DNA from: Diplocarpon mali
Lineage: Eukaryota > Ascomycota > Leotiomycetes > Helotiales > Drepanopezizaceae
DNA: 64,000 nt
Assembly (NCBI GenBank): GCA_024741835.1
Contig: JAENRP010000068.1
Location: forward strand, 62,001-126,000
Direction: 5' to 3'
The translations under genes were made by a program, and so were the position numbers. This document shows, in pieces, positions 33,151 through 46,959 of this stretch; within the stretch, counting starts at the first letter, position 1; each line of letters begins with the position of its first letter. The notes below the pieces were generated by a model. That model saw nothing but the letters and a program-made list of their open reading frames with translations. It was not told where the DNA came from and did no database searches.

Positions 33151-35508
33151 TCACATCCATAAGCGACAAGTTCCATCTGCACCAGCACTCACGCACCACG
33201 GTTCTCTAGGATGCCAATCGATGTCCATAACACCTAGAGCACTCTTAACTTTGTGTCCTTTGAGCACCTTCACCGGCACGATCGTTGCGTTCTCCATCAT
33301 GTCGCTGACGACTTTGCCATGGAAGATCTGCAAGCTACCATCATCACTTGCATCCGCGAACAGCGGAAAGCCTCCCTTATGGTATCTTACAGCTCGGATA
33401 GCTTTCGAATGAAATCTCATGGTCTTGTACGGGCGTGTTGAAAGCTCCAAATCGTGCCACAGAAGTCGTCGATCGTATGATCCCACGATTAAATTGTCAC
33501 CACCTGGATGAATATCGAATGATGAGATCCATCTTGCACCCGGCTGGATGATCTTGACAAGTTCTTGCCTCTGCAAATCGTAGCTTCGGATCGTCCTTTG
33601 AGTAGCGACAAAGAACAGAGGTCGAGAAGGGTGAAATTGGACTGCCTGTGGAATTCCGGGAAGCCGGCGAAAAGGTATTTGAGTAAGATGCTTCGAAAGT
33701 GTGTGGATGGCAACAGCACTTTTCTGAGCTGTTGGAGATACTGTTGAGAAGAAGTCGCCTCTTCGATGCCAGCTAATAACCTTAACAGTTGTTCGAACTG
33801 TGATCTTGATGAGAACCCCTTCGTCTTCAAAACGTGATCCTGGTCGGGCCCATTTCGCAACAGGCTCTTTTCGTGCTCCATTTACCGTCAGTGTTTGAAC
33901 TGCATTTTTCGCATAACCAAATCCTGCATCGAGCAATTCGCGGCTGGCTGTTTCTATCTCGGGGTCGACAATAAGTGGTACAAGAAGGTAGATATCTTCA
34001 CCAGCAGCAGCAGAAAGGATAACTGCATCTTTTCCAGGTCGCCATCTCACTACGTTGACAGCCTCCGCGTCTCCGATCTTGGCACTCCAAACCTGTCGCC
34101 CTGTCAAGAGTTCCCACACACGAACGGTGCCATCGTCTCCACCACTTGCAAGCCAAATTCCGGATGGGTCAATGGCTAAGCTGCGTACTCGTCCGTCGTG
34201 ACCGCGGAACAGCGTTGAGCACACAGTTGGGAATGGCTTCAGCTCTTCGGGTCTTGGTAATTTGGGAAGAAGTGATGCCGGGTCAATGTTCAGTCTGTTC
34301 TTGCGAACTCGAGGCGCCAGATACAAGTCCAATGAACGCTCAAATCTCTCTTTGATGAACTTCTCATAACCAGGGACTTTTCGCAGAGAATCGTAGCAAG
34401 TCGGTAGGTATTCTCTCTCTCGGTCCTCTGGATCTGTAGATTCCCACTCCTGTTTCTCCGCTTTAGATGGGAGATACTCCGGAGGCGGGTTATAGCTCAT
34501 GTCGTAGCCTGGTGGGGGTACCTTCGGGGCTGGAATGTTCATTATATGGTCAGGACGCGCTACCTCATCCTGCCAAATATCGTAGTGGATTTCCTCGTTG
34601 TCGTCCTCCCGTTCCTCGGGCGGTCTGTATGGGAGTATCCGCCCTTCACGGATAGCTCGAACAATCTTCATTATCCGTTTGGCTTCATGTTTAGAAGGTA
34701 GGAAACGTCTCTTTGGCTCGGGCGCTGAACTAAGAGGCATGATCTCCTCAATCCCAGTGAAGTATTCGACAGTAGCCTAGTAGTTTAGTTTAGCGCTTCA
34801 GTTCAATGAAGAAATGCAACATACCGGATATGGGTCATAGCCATCTTCGGGCATCTCATTTGTCTGAATTCTACGAAGAATTTCCAATTCATCCTGGCTC
34901 AGATTCAGAGGCTTGCCTGTAGCTGGATCTGTGAGACCAGTCCAGCCCTTGGGAACATCAATGCTGTCCAGTAGGGCATCCAGTGCCTCTCCCTTTGCCG
35001 GTCGCATGATTTTCTTTCCATTGATATCATACCCAATGTGGGGGTATGAATCATAAAATGTCAAAGGGATGTTTCCGATCGTGTTTACGGCATCCGGCGC
35101 ATCAGAGTCGTCAGAATCATACACTGGATCTATTTCCTCATAAATGTATCGCTCCCCTCCGTTGGCGTCAGTCGCCACCGTGTAATTTGGCTTGTCCTCG
35201 TCGTTGTACCCTAATGTCGGTTGCTTCTCTGCACCATTGACTTTCGTCAGGGTCCCAGTAGCATTTCCCCCCTCATTCTTGCTCTCGTCTGAGGTTGATT
35301 CATCGCTATTCAAGGTCTCTAGTTCGTCTAGATCGTCTACCGCCTCGTCCTCGCTCTCTTCAGCACTGTCGTCCTCGGAATCTTCGCTTTGCGACAAGAT
35401 ACCTTCTAGGAGCCCATCACCAAAGCCGGCTTCTGACTCAATATCCGATGACTCGGATACGTCACGCGTTACAGCTCTGCGCTTTTTACCAGTTGTTGTG
35501 GGCGCCAT
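33151..35508 (-). CDS. erb1: Ribosome biogenesis protein Erb1 (BOP1 homologue)
   Basis: Two exons (35508-34825, 34776-33151) separated by a 48-bp intron encode 769 residues. The N-terminus has a Lys/Arg patch and a long acidic Ser/Asp/Glu stretch. The BOP1 N-terminal domain follows, with [38 protein letters not shown] and [22 protein letters not shown]. The C-terminal beta-propeller includes [31 protein letters not shown] and the final repeat [22 protein letters not shown]. Erb1 forms the PeBoW-type complex with Nop7 and Ytm1 in the nucleolus for 27S pre-rRNA processing and 60S assembly. The gene is intact. Confidence 0.95.
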
Positions 35509-35819
35509 ATTGGGAAGATTGGAGCTTTCGAATGTGTCAATTATGGTCTCAAGAACATTTCGACATATTGAGCAGGGATAGAAATTCTCGACGGGCTTAT
35601 CTCTTATCGCAGCTAGATGACCCGTGCATATCAGTAGCGTTCGCTCCTTGCACCTTCGTTACCTCCTTAAGGTATACCTTCCTTAAGTTGAGAATTCCAT
35701 AATTATCTTAGGAAGCAACACTCGTCGAAGATTCTAGGACATCAAATATCTCATGGCAGTGTTGCTCAACTTTACAGCTTCTCCGAGCCTATATCCTCTT
35801 TCACTGGTCCACCGTAGCT
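35509..35819. other. Promoter-side spacer of erb1
   Basis: About 310 bp between erb1 and the transcription-factor pseudogene on the other strand. No element was identified with confidence. Confidence 0.4.
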
Positions 35820-36900
35820 ATGCCCCCCACGGCCGAAACAGCAATCAAGCGTTGGGCCTGCGACGAGTGCAGTGAGTCACGTAGCAATCTGGTGTTTCGT
35901 TACTTACTGATCATCCCAGGGACATGGGAACTGGTATGTTAGAAAGAACCATATCTCTGCGAGCGACGCAAATGAGAGAATATCGTTTGCCATTACTCGG
36001 AGCAAAAGTAAATGGGCCGTTCAAGAAAGAGATAGCACGTCATAACGATGGATGAGTTGAGCAGCACTGAGAATCATGCCGAAGAACCACTTGAATTGTG
36101 AATTTCATCATATGCCCCCCAGTATTCCGAGTAATCGCAATGATGGCGCTATGACCGAGCCCTATGCCAACTTTGGACCGCCGGTTGCCAACCAAAAGCC
36201 AGAACCTTCACGGACCATGCTCGAGAATGGTCGTGCAGTTTGGCATTTTGAGAACGCTGGGATAGGGGGCACTAAATCGACCTACGATCAATTCTGGAGA
36301 CAAGCCAGCTGAATTGGCGGAAAATTCAGTGCAGTCACTGGGCATCATACGACTTCTTACAACACATACAAACAGACATCACTTAATGACAGCGATGGCT
36401 CTAGCCCGGCGGTTCCTTACAGCTAAATGGCATCGATGTATCTTGCTCTTTCTATTCTGCAGAAATTGCCCAAAGACATCGTATTGACTTTAATGGCCGT
36501 CTGGGGGGCAGCACACATGGCCGCGGAGAGCCTCTGGTCTCCTCAATGTGGCTCTGTGATTTTGAAACTACTAAACCCACCTATTGGATCGGTTCAAAAA
36601 CCATCCTACCTTGGGCTATTCTACCAGTAATCACGGGTGAATATATCGAAGGCTACTCAGGGCAGTTTATGAGACCACAAGAGCGATAGCAGTTGGCTAG
36701 ACTAGAACATTCAGTCAATCATTACATGGGACTATGTGGTAAAAGCGAAAATGCTGAGGGTGCGGTTACTTTTGCGAGCAGACGATATGTTTGTAGACGG
36801 TTGAAATACAAGCTCAGCAATGCTGTGCAACAATGCGAGCTATGTTGCTTATCGACACATACTATGGCTGCCGAGATTCACACATCAGGTTTTAAGTGAA
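35820..36900 (+). pseudogene. Zn2Cys6 transcription factor, decayed
   Basis: Exon 1 (35820-35871) reads MPPTAETAIKRWACDEC. A 48-bp intron with GTGAGT donor and TACTGAT branch site leads to RTWELVC, a TAG stop, KEPYLCERRK, a TGA stop, ENIVCHYSEQK, a TAA stop, and MGRSRKR. The cysteine spacing is that of a Gal4-type binuclear zinc cluster ending in the usual MGRPRKR-like tail, but three stops interrupt it. Later segments (36076-36312 MPPSIPSNRNDGAMTEPY...; 36427-36630 SMYLALSILQKLPKDI) match the regulatory part of such factors, again separated by stops and frame changes. The gene is dead. Stops are mostly single transitions, as expected from point-mutational decay. Confidence 0.7.
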
Positions 36901-39900
36901 ATGGTCTCACATAGATTATCATAAGAAAAATCGCTTGCAATGTGTAGAAATTTCAATGTAGAACCGAAGCTGTGTCTAAGAGGGCAAGTTCACACTTATC
37001 TTGGAATCCAAAAATGACCAAATTCGCCATTAACTCTTCTTCATTACTCAGCAACGACGAAGCAGACGAATTATATTTCTTACTGAACCGGAAAAAAAAG
37101 GCTTATGTTTTCGACAATTAGAGACACAGGGCCTACCTAGGCACTGGCAGATTTCATCCTCAAAGGCACTCAAGCTGCCTACCACCTCCTCCACCAATTG
37201 ACCATTCCTCTGGTCATTAGGGTCTCTGGCGAAGAGAAACGCTTCAAACCTCTCCGTCAGACCTTCCAGTTTTGCTATTGAGATTTGGAGCGAAGTTTTT
37301 GCTCAACTACTTTGTTTAGAAACTTCTCCGCAGAAAAATGCGGCCTGTAGTCAGTCCGGAGAGCTTTCCACGAGTCTATTTCGAGGAGAAAGGACACCAG
37401 GTCATACATATGTCACCGCTTTTGCGATGTAGCTGGGCATTAGAGAAATGCCGCTCAAGGAACTGGGTTGCCGATGAAGATCTGTAGCTGGCGTATTTTT
37501 TGGATGCGATACACAAATAGGGGTATTTATATAGCTAGTCAAACGAGAGCAAAGACCAGAGAGCTCGTAGCGAGTGACAGTCGGCGATACCTTGTCAATG
37601 AAAAGACCAATGAAAATTTGCCTAAAGAAAGCTATTAAATATGCGCATAGTAAAGCGCTTCTCCACCTGCTAAAAGCGAGTGCATTGAAAGGTCTGATGT
37701 AATAGCCCAGATTATGGTTTCATAGATCATTACTTAGGATAGAGTATAGAGAGTCTCTTCTATTTACGTACAAGACTATCTGAATCGCTTGAGGAAATCT
37801 TTAGTATATTCCAGACAGTCGAGTGAGTAGAGATTGGGGTGTTTTTTAGAACGCGTTGTGTTATCTTGGCAAGATCATTAATTCATCAAACGAGGATCGA
37901 CTCCACATTATGATCATCATGTTTGCTCTGTTCCACGAATGCTTGAATATCCCCAGCTCCTGACAGGCTTTTTTATTGTCCTTTATTTCTTCTTGGGTTC
38001 AGATCTACGACTGAAAGCGCTTCCCTCTGTATCTCCAAAGCATATGTCTTTCTGTGTTTGGGTGTTAGTATAGCATAAGATTGATCTAGATGTTTTTCAG
38101 ATTGGCCAGTTGCATTCAAGTGAGGACAGACTCTATTCGCAGCCCCCTCTTGCAATCCCAGCTTTCAATTTACTCAGAACCCTGTAAGCATACTGCAGTG
38201 ACTCGCTTATCCAGGCTGGGCGGAGAATCACTATCTATACGGCCCAGATGAAGTAGTTACTCAAGCCCATTATCATGATTTCTCATATATCTCTACAGCA
38301 CAGTACCTAAGCTTTCCATCACTAGCAACCACCTACCTAGTCCTCAATTTCTGCTCATTCCTAAGTCCCACTATAACAATGCCATCCCCAGCTTCCACAG
38401 TCATCTGTGTAAAAGCTTTCCCAGTCACAAAAGTCATCGGCTCTTCCCTGGAGTCTATACCTATCCTGCGATCTACTCAATTCCGTGATTTTCTTATGCA
38501 GCTCTTACAAGATACCAACCACAAGCAGCTCTGATCTTGCATTGCCCATCTAGCTCCCAGCAAGCGAATAGGCCACAGCTTCCCTTCTATGACACCCTTT
38601 CTCGTCCCCAATTCAGCAACTACTCCTTTTTGATACTAATATAATGAATTTGCACGTTAGGCACTCTCAGCCCTCGCAGGCAATGAGTTATCATGAACAA
38701 AGCATAGGCTTTTACATAGCCTGTAAACATCTGGGCGAGAAATCTCACTGCTCTAGCAATTCCCAGGGCTGGTATCCGGCAGTGAGATTACTGGTTAACG
38801 CCAGGCCAGGCAGGTTTGGAGATGGATCTTGAGGTGGCTGGAAAAAAGACAAATACCAACGCTGCCAAACTTGTAGTTTCATTTATGTGCTTCGTCGCAG
38901 GCCAGATAAGCACTGCATTAGCGTACTGTCGAGGGATGGTTTAAAGTGTGATTGCAAGGTTAAATATGCTTTAATCTTGTGTTTGTTTGGCCTGTGACAA
39001 AGTACCTCTAAATCACATATCTAATACAGGGGCTTATAAATAGTATCTAAATCTTCCGGGATTTCAGTTCCTTAACCTTAATCACAAATTCAGCTCTTTC
39101 AACATCTTAAGATTTGGCATGAAGATCCGCCACGCCAAATCTTTGCTAGATCTACAGAGTTGCGCAATTTTTCAGTTACTCTGTAGACACTGTGAGGTCA
39201 ACCTATTTACCTAATGCCCCCCAAAACCCCTGACCTGTGCATGTCACCCTTGCTATGGCACCTATGAGGATGTGTGCTGAAAGGCCTGTTTTCAGTCCAA
39301 GAAAGCATACACAGGGAAGTGCTGGCGAGCTCCAATATCAACCCCTCCATAATTCGCGGGGTAAATGCAAGGTACCAAAAGTTATAATTGATTCGCGGTG
39401 CGTTCACAAGATCCATGCTATACATATGGGGTGAAACTCAACATGGGGTTAGGAATCTAAATACATTTCCAATCCGTGATGGCGAATTGGGTTTCTTTTT
39501 GCAGATAACAGCTTGCAAATGCAGCTTTGCCTAGCTTCCCATGTCCCTTGCGTCTGAGACTATGGCTTTTTCATGTGGACAGGCGCTGTTGTCAGTGCTA
39601 CTCAAGACTGGTTCCTTAATGGCTGAGATGTCAGGATAATTAATTTGCCTGAATGGCTCAAGTTATATTTTGAAATTGATGAGAGACTATTGAGCGATAT
39701 AGTCAAGCCTGAATTACCAAAGAATTATCGTTGACTGCTCCCTTCCATGCCACTTGTGTGTGGCGCTATTAAATCATATATTACAAGGTGTCGGGAGAGG
39801 ACGTCGCCTAGTCAAATATATTCAAGATGATTGCTATGCTCAACAGGAAGTCTCTCACTTCCCCACCTCTGTGTAAAATCCATGAATTTCAATCCCGTGT

Positions 39901-39998
39901 CACTATAAACTCCACCCAATGCAGGGCGCCCTTTTTCTGTATTCCTGAAGTCTCACTCCGTAAGCCATATGCTGTCTCACCACCCCCTGAGCCTATAA
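36901..39998. other. About 3 kb without a recognisable gene
   Basis: Both strands are stop-rich. On the minus strand near 37290-37140 a coherent 50-codon frame (ISIAKLEGLTERFEAFLFAR...) could be a gene fragment, but I do not recognise it. Plus-strand frames near 38860-38960 are also short and unassigned. The region looks decayed rather than regulatory. Confidence 0.4.
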
Positions 39999-41138
<1,140 letters not shown>

Positions 41139-41944
41139 CGTCGCAATCCTGCTAGAAAAACCCCAAATCACTCAATGGTGTATCCCGTCAAAGACAAGAA
41201 GGAGGACTGGATATTTGAAGGATGATGGGCAATCACAGTAATCCGGTGGGAGGTGAACGTAGAAGACAGAATGGTTGTTTAGAATTAAGCTCTGATCTAT
41301 TGCCGAGATACAACGGTGGCCTCTTCTTTTGGGCCGGACGGGCTGCGGCACCTCCAGTGAACAAAGCCGCAGCGTTCGCCAAGCTTTTCTTTGCCAAGGT
41401 CCGTGAATAGCGTATTCTACCCGGTTTCTCATTATCCAGCTTAAACCTGGCTGGAGGTATAATTGCTAGTGAGTGATTTTTTGAGGGTAAAGACTAAAAC
41501 TAAAGTGAGATCGCATGTTGCTGGCTATTTTGCGCCTGCTCGGTTTAGATGTGAGGCGTATATAATTCAAAGATAATAATTTCCATCTTAGAAAGCAGTG
41601 GTTCGAAGAGGTTTGTAGGTATTGACTGTCTATTTGTCATTTTACTTTCCTGTCATACAAAAAAGAAAGAAGTAAGATGTCTTTAGTAACAATGTCAACA
41701 TGTGTCTCTCCCCAACTCGGCTAATGTAGCTTATTGCTAGGGCTTGACTCTTCACTGACACAGGATTACAGTCGATTTTCTCCGTTCGAATTGTAGCTGT
41801 GGAGTATAGTATGTTCCCCTTCGATTACTGCTTGAAGGGCCCTCTACAATGTGTCATGCCGACCATGCAACCATGTCCATCAACATGCCTTTGGCACACT
41901 AAATCATTGTCCATGACTCACAATCAACCATCACCATCTCACCC
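41139..41944. other. Intergenic between erv29 and verprolin
   Basis: Promoter side of erv29 and 3' side of the verprolin gene. Overlapping frames at 41172-41432 are not supported by any signature. Confidence 0.4.
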
Positions 41945-43527
41945 TCAATTAAAAGAACCCATATCTAGTGGCACGCTGCTCCCACGGCCTGCCCGGTATC
42001 TTTTCTGTCCTCCGGTAAATTCTCGAGGTTTCGGTAGAATGCCTTCATCCTGAAACTTCCATCGCGAATCGGTAATAAATATTCTTCTCGTAGGTTCCGA
42101 GTTTCGCTGCGGACTAGAGTTCTTAGGCAGACCACCATTAGAAGACAAAGTATATGAGCTCGGATCTACCGATCTCAAAGGCTGTGGAGATGGCCTCGAG
42201 CTTGGAGGCGGGACTGAACTTGGCGGAGGGGGGGCGCTTGAAGGCGGAGACGGTGCTGAGAAAGAGGGAACAGAGGCTGGGGGCGGAGGTGGGGGTGGTG
42301 CAGCAGCCGGAGATGCCCTCTCAGCTGCTCGAATAGCTGCAGACATCGCGAGGCTTTGGTTAGCACCGTTACTGGAAGGCGAGGATGTAGGCGGCGGCGG
42401 AGGTTGTGACCGACTGGGCCCATTCATAAGGGGTGGTGTTGCAGATACATGAGGTAATGGAGGCGGCGGGGGAACGCTAAATTGTGGTAATGGGGGAGGA
42501 GGGGGCGCCGCCGAAGAAGGTGGTGGAGGCGCCGAAGATGGAGGAGGGGGGGTAGACAATGGAGCTGAGGGAGGCTGTTGAAGGCTTGATGGTTTACGAA
42601 ATGCTGGAGGTTTCATGGGCGGTTTCTTTCCTATAGGTGGAGGTGGACCTCTTGTTGACGCTGAGGACATGGGCCTTTGTGCTGTGTTAACGCCAGAACT
42701 GCGCAAGTTTGCAATTGAAGGGATGGAAGCAAGTGGTCTCGCGGTTCCATTCTGGCTTCCTGGTAATGGAGGTGCAGCAGCCGGGGGTCTCGGAGCAGCC
42801 ATGGAAGGCTGTTTTGGTGCAGAGTTTCTTGAATACTCTTGATCTGAGGTGGAGGACTCTCGGTTTGCTGACTATAGTTAGAGCCCATAACAGGACATAC
42901 ATGGGGTGCCTTACCTCCAGTATCAACACCGCCCCCACGTTTTTTCAACTTTGGCATGCCTCCAGCAAATAATCCTGCTAGTTGTGGTGCCTGCTCTGTC
43001 CCGGCCGCTGCGCCAGCACCTCTTCCACTCTGGTCGCTATTGCTACGTGCTCTGTTTCCTGCCCCAGGGAGTTTTAGCCCTCCTCCTGGCACCGGGGGAG
43101 CTCCACCCATTGGCGATGGAACCGAACTTCCCGATACCTTCCCAACTATTGGTGCTGAACGATCGTTGGTGACTGCTTTCTTGAGTTGTTTGCCCTTCGA
43201 GATGTCAGACAGCAAGGCCCCCTAGCAATCAGTTAGCACGATGGAATGACTTGCTGAAAGCCCATGAAGAACTGGACATGGCTATAACGGGTGGAGGCCT
43301 CACCCTATTTCCTGCTGGAGGCCTCATTGGCAAATTTCCAGGCGGCGGAGGGCTGGCGTCCTGTTAGTTTAGATTCCAGCCCATGTTATATCGGAATGTC
43401 TGTTCGAGGGCTGATTAGGGACGTACGGAGGCGGACCACTACCCATAGCTGCTTTCTGTTAATGTATGCTTTTGCCTCCAAGATCCAGGTACTTACGAAG
43501 AGGCGGCGGAGGAGGTGGAGGAGGCAT
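41945..43527 (-). CDS. vrp1: Verprolin / WIP-family actin regulator
   Basis: Five exons (43527-43497, 43448-43427, 43352-43304, 43221-42915, 42867-41945) encode 443 residues. The protein opens with an unbroken Pro run (MPPPPPPPPLP), then the WH2 actin-binding motif GALLSDISKGKQLKKAVTND, a KPKLKK-like basic stretch (GGMPKLKKRGGG), and a long Pro-rich region with many PPPPP blocks for profilin and SH3 binding. The C-terminus (RIFITDSRWKFQDEGILPKPREF) is the WASP-binding domain. In fungi verprolin works with the WASP homologue Las17 at endocytic actin patches. The three first exons are tiny and were placed by splice sites and the conserved WH2 entry. Confidence 0.92.
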
Positions 43528-43894
43528 GGTTTATGATCCAAATGGTTGAAGATTCAATGTTTCTGAGGTCGGTTCGCTTCTGTAGTGCTGCAACAAAGAA
43601 AAATCCCCTGCGTTCCGGAAGAGCCAAGAACTACCAGGAGATTCACGCGTAGGTTGTTTGTCGAGGTAGATTACAGCGTGGTGGATATTTCCTTACATGA
43701 AGTCGGATTTAAGATGCATTGTATTCGGAGCCTCCAGCCTCTTGATCGTCGTCGAGCATCGTGGCGCAGGCGCTTGCAGGGATCTGGCACATCGTTTCTG
43801 ATTTGCCGGGTAGAGCAACATCAGCTTAATGTCTTCATGGGAGTAGTGATAAGACGGAATTGAGCTTGAACCACGTTTCGATTCTACATGCAAA
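43528..43894. promoter_or_regulatory. Divergent promoter region
   Basis: A 367-bp spacer separates the divergently transcribed verprolin gene and the mitochondrial-type gene to the right. No specific element recognised. Confidence 0.35.
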
Positions 43895-45142
43895 ATGTCC
43901 ATGCGCGCTCTACAAGCTCGAGCTGATGTATGTCACCTCTGCGAATTCATAACAACCCGGCAACTCCATAAATCGTCCGTCCGACCCCTTCGAAAGACGC
44001 TCAATTCTCCACGACCATTTTCACCAGGGAAGAGTATATACTTGCAGAGAGCACGGAGCTCTGATCTAGAGAATTCTGCAGACAAAACGACTCCCGAATT
44101 ACCCCTGGACAATGGCACGATCGCTACGGTCGCTCAGCTGGAGAAGACATTTCATGGTGTGAGGGCAATCTGCAACACACTGCTGATGCAGGAGAAGGTT
44201 CCATCAGAGAAAGACGTTCTCAGGGTCCTTGAAAGATGCAAGGCCATGGCCGATATACTGGTCTCTGATCAGTCTCAGTCAGCATCTAGCAAGAAGGATG
44301 GTGCAGCTTCTGCTCTTTTGTCCCTCGGCGACACGGGCGCGAAGAAGGCGCATGCTCACAAGCTGCCTCCGAATATACAACGTCTAGTGGACCAACTATC
44401 CGGTATCACGTATTCGATCCTCAAGTTTCCGCCAGTGTTCATCACCGCGGAGATTCTTGAGTTATATATTGCTATCCAGTCAGATCTGGGGAAACCAGAG
44501 ACATTTCCAGAAATTCTAGAGCTGTACCCCCGCAAGCCTATACCAGAAGAGGGCTCATATCCCATCAGGTATTCGAGCCCGAACCCAGATAGAGCAGCAC
44601 AAGCAGTTCCTCTAAAGGCTGCAGACCGTGCGTTACAAACTGCTATCGACGCAAAGCAACTGGTTGTTGCTATGGAAATCATTGAAGCTTCTCATACGAC
44701 CAAGGCAAGTCGCCGAGCAAAATTCGTTCGGCAAGGTCTACTACCAGTCGCCGGCCTGGCAGGTGCTCCTATCGCGGCTTACACGATTGCCTCCCAGCTT
44801 GCCATTCTGCAGACGACCATGGAAACAGCCATAGCCACGAATGTTGCATTCGTGGGCATGCTAGCGTACATGGGATTTACTGCTACCATCGGTGTCGTAG
44901 CGATCTCAACTTCAAATGATCAGATGGATCGCGTGACGTGGGCACAAGGTGTGCCGCTAAGGCAACGGTGGATTCGAGAAGAGGAGCGGGCTGCAATCGA
45001 TAAAGTAGCTGGAGCTTGGGGTTTCCGGGAAGTCTGGAGGCGGGGAGAAGAAGAGGGCGAAGATTGGGACGCTTTGCGAGAATGGATTGGTAGGAAGTCA
45101 ATGATGCTGGATCGCGTCGAGCTGCTAGACGGGATGGAGTAA
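43895..45142 (+). CDS. Mitochondrial-type two-helix membrane protein, function unknown
   Basis: A single open frame of 415 residues without introns. The N-terminus has Arg, Ser and Lys and few acids (RQLHKSSVRPLRKTLNSPRPF), which suits a mitochondrial presequence. The middle is soluble, with repeated acidic helices. Two hydrophobic segments occur near residues 285-310 (GLLPVAGLAGAPIAAYTIAS) and 320-350 (ATNVAFVGMLAYMGFTATIG), followed by a charged C-terminal domain with WAQGVPLRQRWIREEERAAIDK. I do not recognise the family. Coherent composition and the helix pair make it a convincing gene; inner-membrane location is inference. Confidence 0.75.
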   Translation: MSMRALQARADVCHLCEFITTRQLHKSSVRPLRKTLNSPRPFSPGKSIYLQRARSSDLENSADKTTPELPLDNGTIATVAQLEKTFHGVRAICNTLLMQEKVPSEKDVLRVLERCKAMADILVSDQSQSASSKKDGAASALLSLGDTGAKKAHAHKLPPNIQRLVDQLSGITYSILKFPPVFITAEILELYIAIQSDLGKPETFPEILELYPRKPIPEEGSYPIRYSSPNPDRAAQAVPLKAADRALQTAIDAKQLVVAMEIIEASHTTKASRRAKFVRQGLLPVAGLAGAPIAAYTIASQLAILQTTMETAIATNVAFVGMLAYMGFTATIGVVAISTSNDQMDRVTWAQGVPLRQRWIREEERAAIDKVAGAWGFREVWRRGEEEGEDWDALREWIGRKSMMLDRVELLDGME

Positions 45143-45488
45143 AGGACTCTTGCTGGAGTTCTAGAGCATGTCATCAGGGTGGGTACCCGAGGCCAACCGC
45201 GTTTACCGTATACGTATAGTCCAAGAACTGGTGGGCACCAGCGTGTAGCTACTTCCACGGATTCGTCGCCGGCAAGTATTCAATATTTCTGGTGTCTTGA
45301 GCTGCCAGAGAAACCGAGCAAGCTTGACATATATTTTATTCATACTGGCCCCCGCTGCCCCAATCGTGCCCCATTATCCGGACGAGCAATATTATACATT
45401 CTTTACACGACCTCTCCACGGATCGCTGCTCAATATCTGCTCATTACCTGCTCGATAGCTGGCAGCGTACTTTACCCTGTCATATGAA
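45143..45488. other. Intergenic, no gene recognised
   Basis: A spacer of about 346 bp between two plus-strand genes. No motif stands out. Confidence 0.4.
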
Positions 45489-46959
45489 ATGCTGCTTCCT
45501 CGCCAAACACAACCCACAAGTGGCACGGTTGGGTTGCAGATGGAAGATATTATCAAGGCATTAGAGGAAGCTCGAGCCATCGAGACCCGAAAGAGATGCA
45601 AGCGGTACTCTGGATTCATGAGCCATCTGAACCATGGACAAGCAGACGCTGTGTATTGGAGCTTGATAGCCTACCAGTTAACATGGTGAGTTTTTACCAT
45701 CAGAAAAAGCTGCCGGGCCATACCGAGACCCATTCTTGTCCCTTCCGACCCGAGGGATCTCAAGGCGTAATTGCTGATAATATGCTTGTAGCTTGGTTTA
45801 TGTGGTCGTAGTCTACGAGAATGTAACTAGGAAATACAAGTAAGCTTCCTCACTTTGTATTGACCACCTATCAAGCACATGATGAGTTCGCATTACAGTA
45901 CTAACTGGAGAAGGGACACCGAAGCGAAAGCCAGATCGGGTGAATACAATATCCTACAGGTTGAGGAGCTGAGGGACCGGGCTCGCAGAATCGCGAAAAT
46001 CGCCCTTTTAAAGAATTCGATCGTGCTCATGACCCTCGTTATCGCTACAGTAATGGAGGTGTTTTCGGCAGATGTTCTCCTGTTTTGTCACAATGAAAGC
46101 CTCATGCACCTGTACTTTCCTGTCTGGACAATGTTCGCTATTGGTATCACTGTCGCCACACTGGGGTGTTGCATCGCGCAAGCTTATGCCATAAAATCGA
46201 TGCAGCTGCCTCCATTTGGAGTGTCTCTTGGTACGTATTTTCCAGTTACGATTACTGAAGCTGGAACTAACGTAATAGGTACGCCTGTTCTGGTTGTCGG
46301 TGCTATCAGTCACTTCGCATATTCATATATCACTGGAAAAGGACGAACCAATTGGGCTGCTGAATCTGGACTCAGTCATACTCGAAGCAGAATAAGGCAG
46401 GTAGACCATTTCCAGCTTAATCAGTGCACACAGAGCTCATGCAGACAGCAGTCTTTCGCCATCGCGCGATGCCGCCCCAGGCTCTGGCCCAGCTCTCATA
46501 TTACGCGACATCGAGGCGGCTAGACGCTCAGGTCCGAGTAGACCTGTAATTCAGCTCGTAAGTGCAATGCATTCCATCTCATTTCCTCCTCGAGTCCTGT
46601 CTCGTTGTATATTTTTGTACCATTCCGAGGATGAGACCTGATAAGAACATTCAGTCTGCGGACAGAGCGGTGTTGACTTCATACAGTGGGACGGCGACGA
46701 GCTGCCACGCGATGCAGTACACATTGGAACGCTGTCGCAAGGATACCATGTGATTGAGCGCTCGGCTGGGGCTAGCAATTTGGCAAAAGCGACTTCTGTC
46801 GGAACTGCTTCAAGCGCAACAGTCACTAATTCAGCGAACGGAGACGGACAGCGTACGCCGCCCATACAGCAAAACACCACAGTACCACCTGGAAATATAA
46901 ACTTTGACGGAGTTGGGCCGACACTCAAATTCAAAGAGCCTCCGTCAAGACCCTCTTGA
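45489..46959 (+). CDS. Predicted four-helix membrane protein, function unknown
   Basis: Exons 45489-45685, 45792-45839, 45899-46230 and 46279-about 46400 join in phase and give four hydrophobic segments: AVYWSLIAYQLTCLVYVVVVY, KNSIVLMTLVIATVMEV, TMFAIGITVATLGCCIAQAYAI and PVLVVGAISHFAYSYI. Two later exons end the protein: one to 46557 (RDIEAARRSGPSRPVIQL) and the last from 46691 to 46959 (DGDELPRDAVHIGTLSQGYHVIERS... to EPPSRPS). The join near 46398-46433 is out of frame with a GT donor at 46401; a GC-AG intron (46399-46433) would restore the frame. The start could be 45489 or the Met at 45540. The tail is Thr/Ser/Pro-rich and likely cytosolic. Confidence 0.6.

Noticed and set aside
42154..43225. 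Several plus-strand frames opposite the verprolin gene
   Set aside because: They are complementary shadows of a Pro-rich coding sequence.
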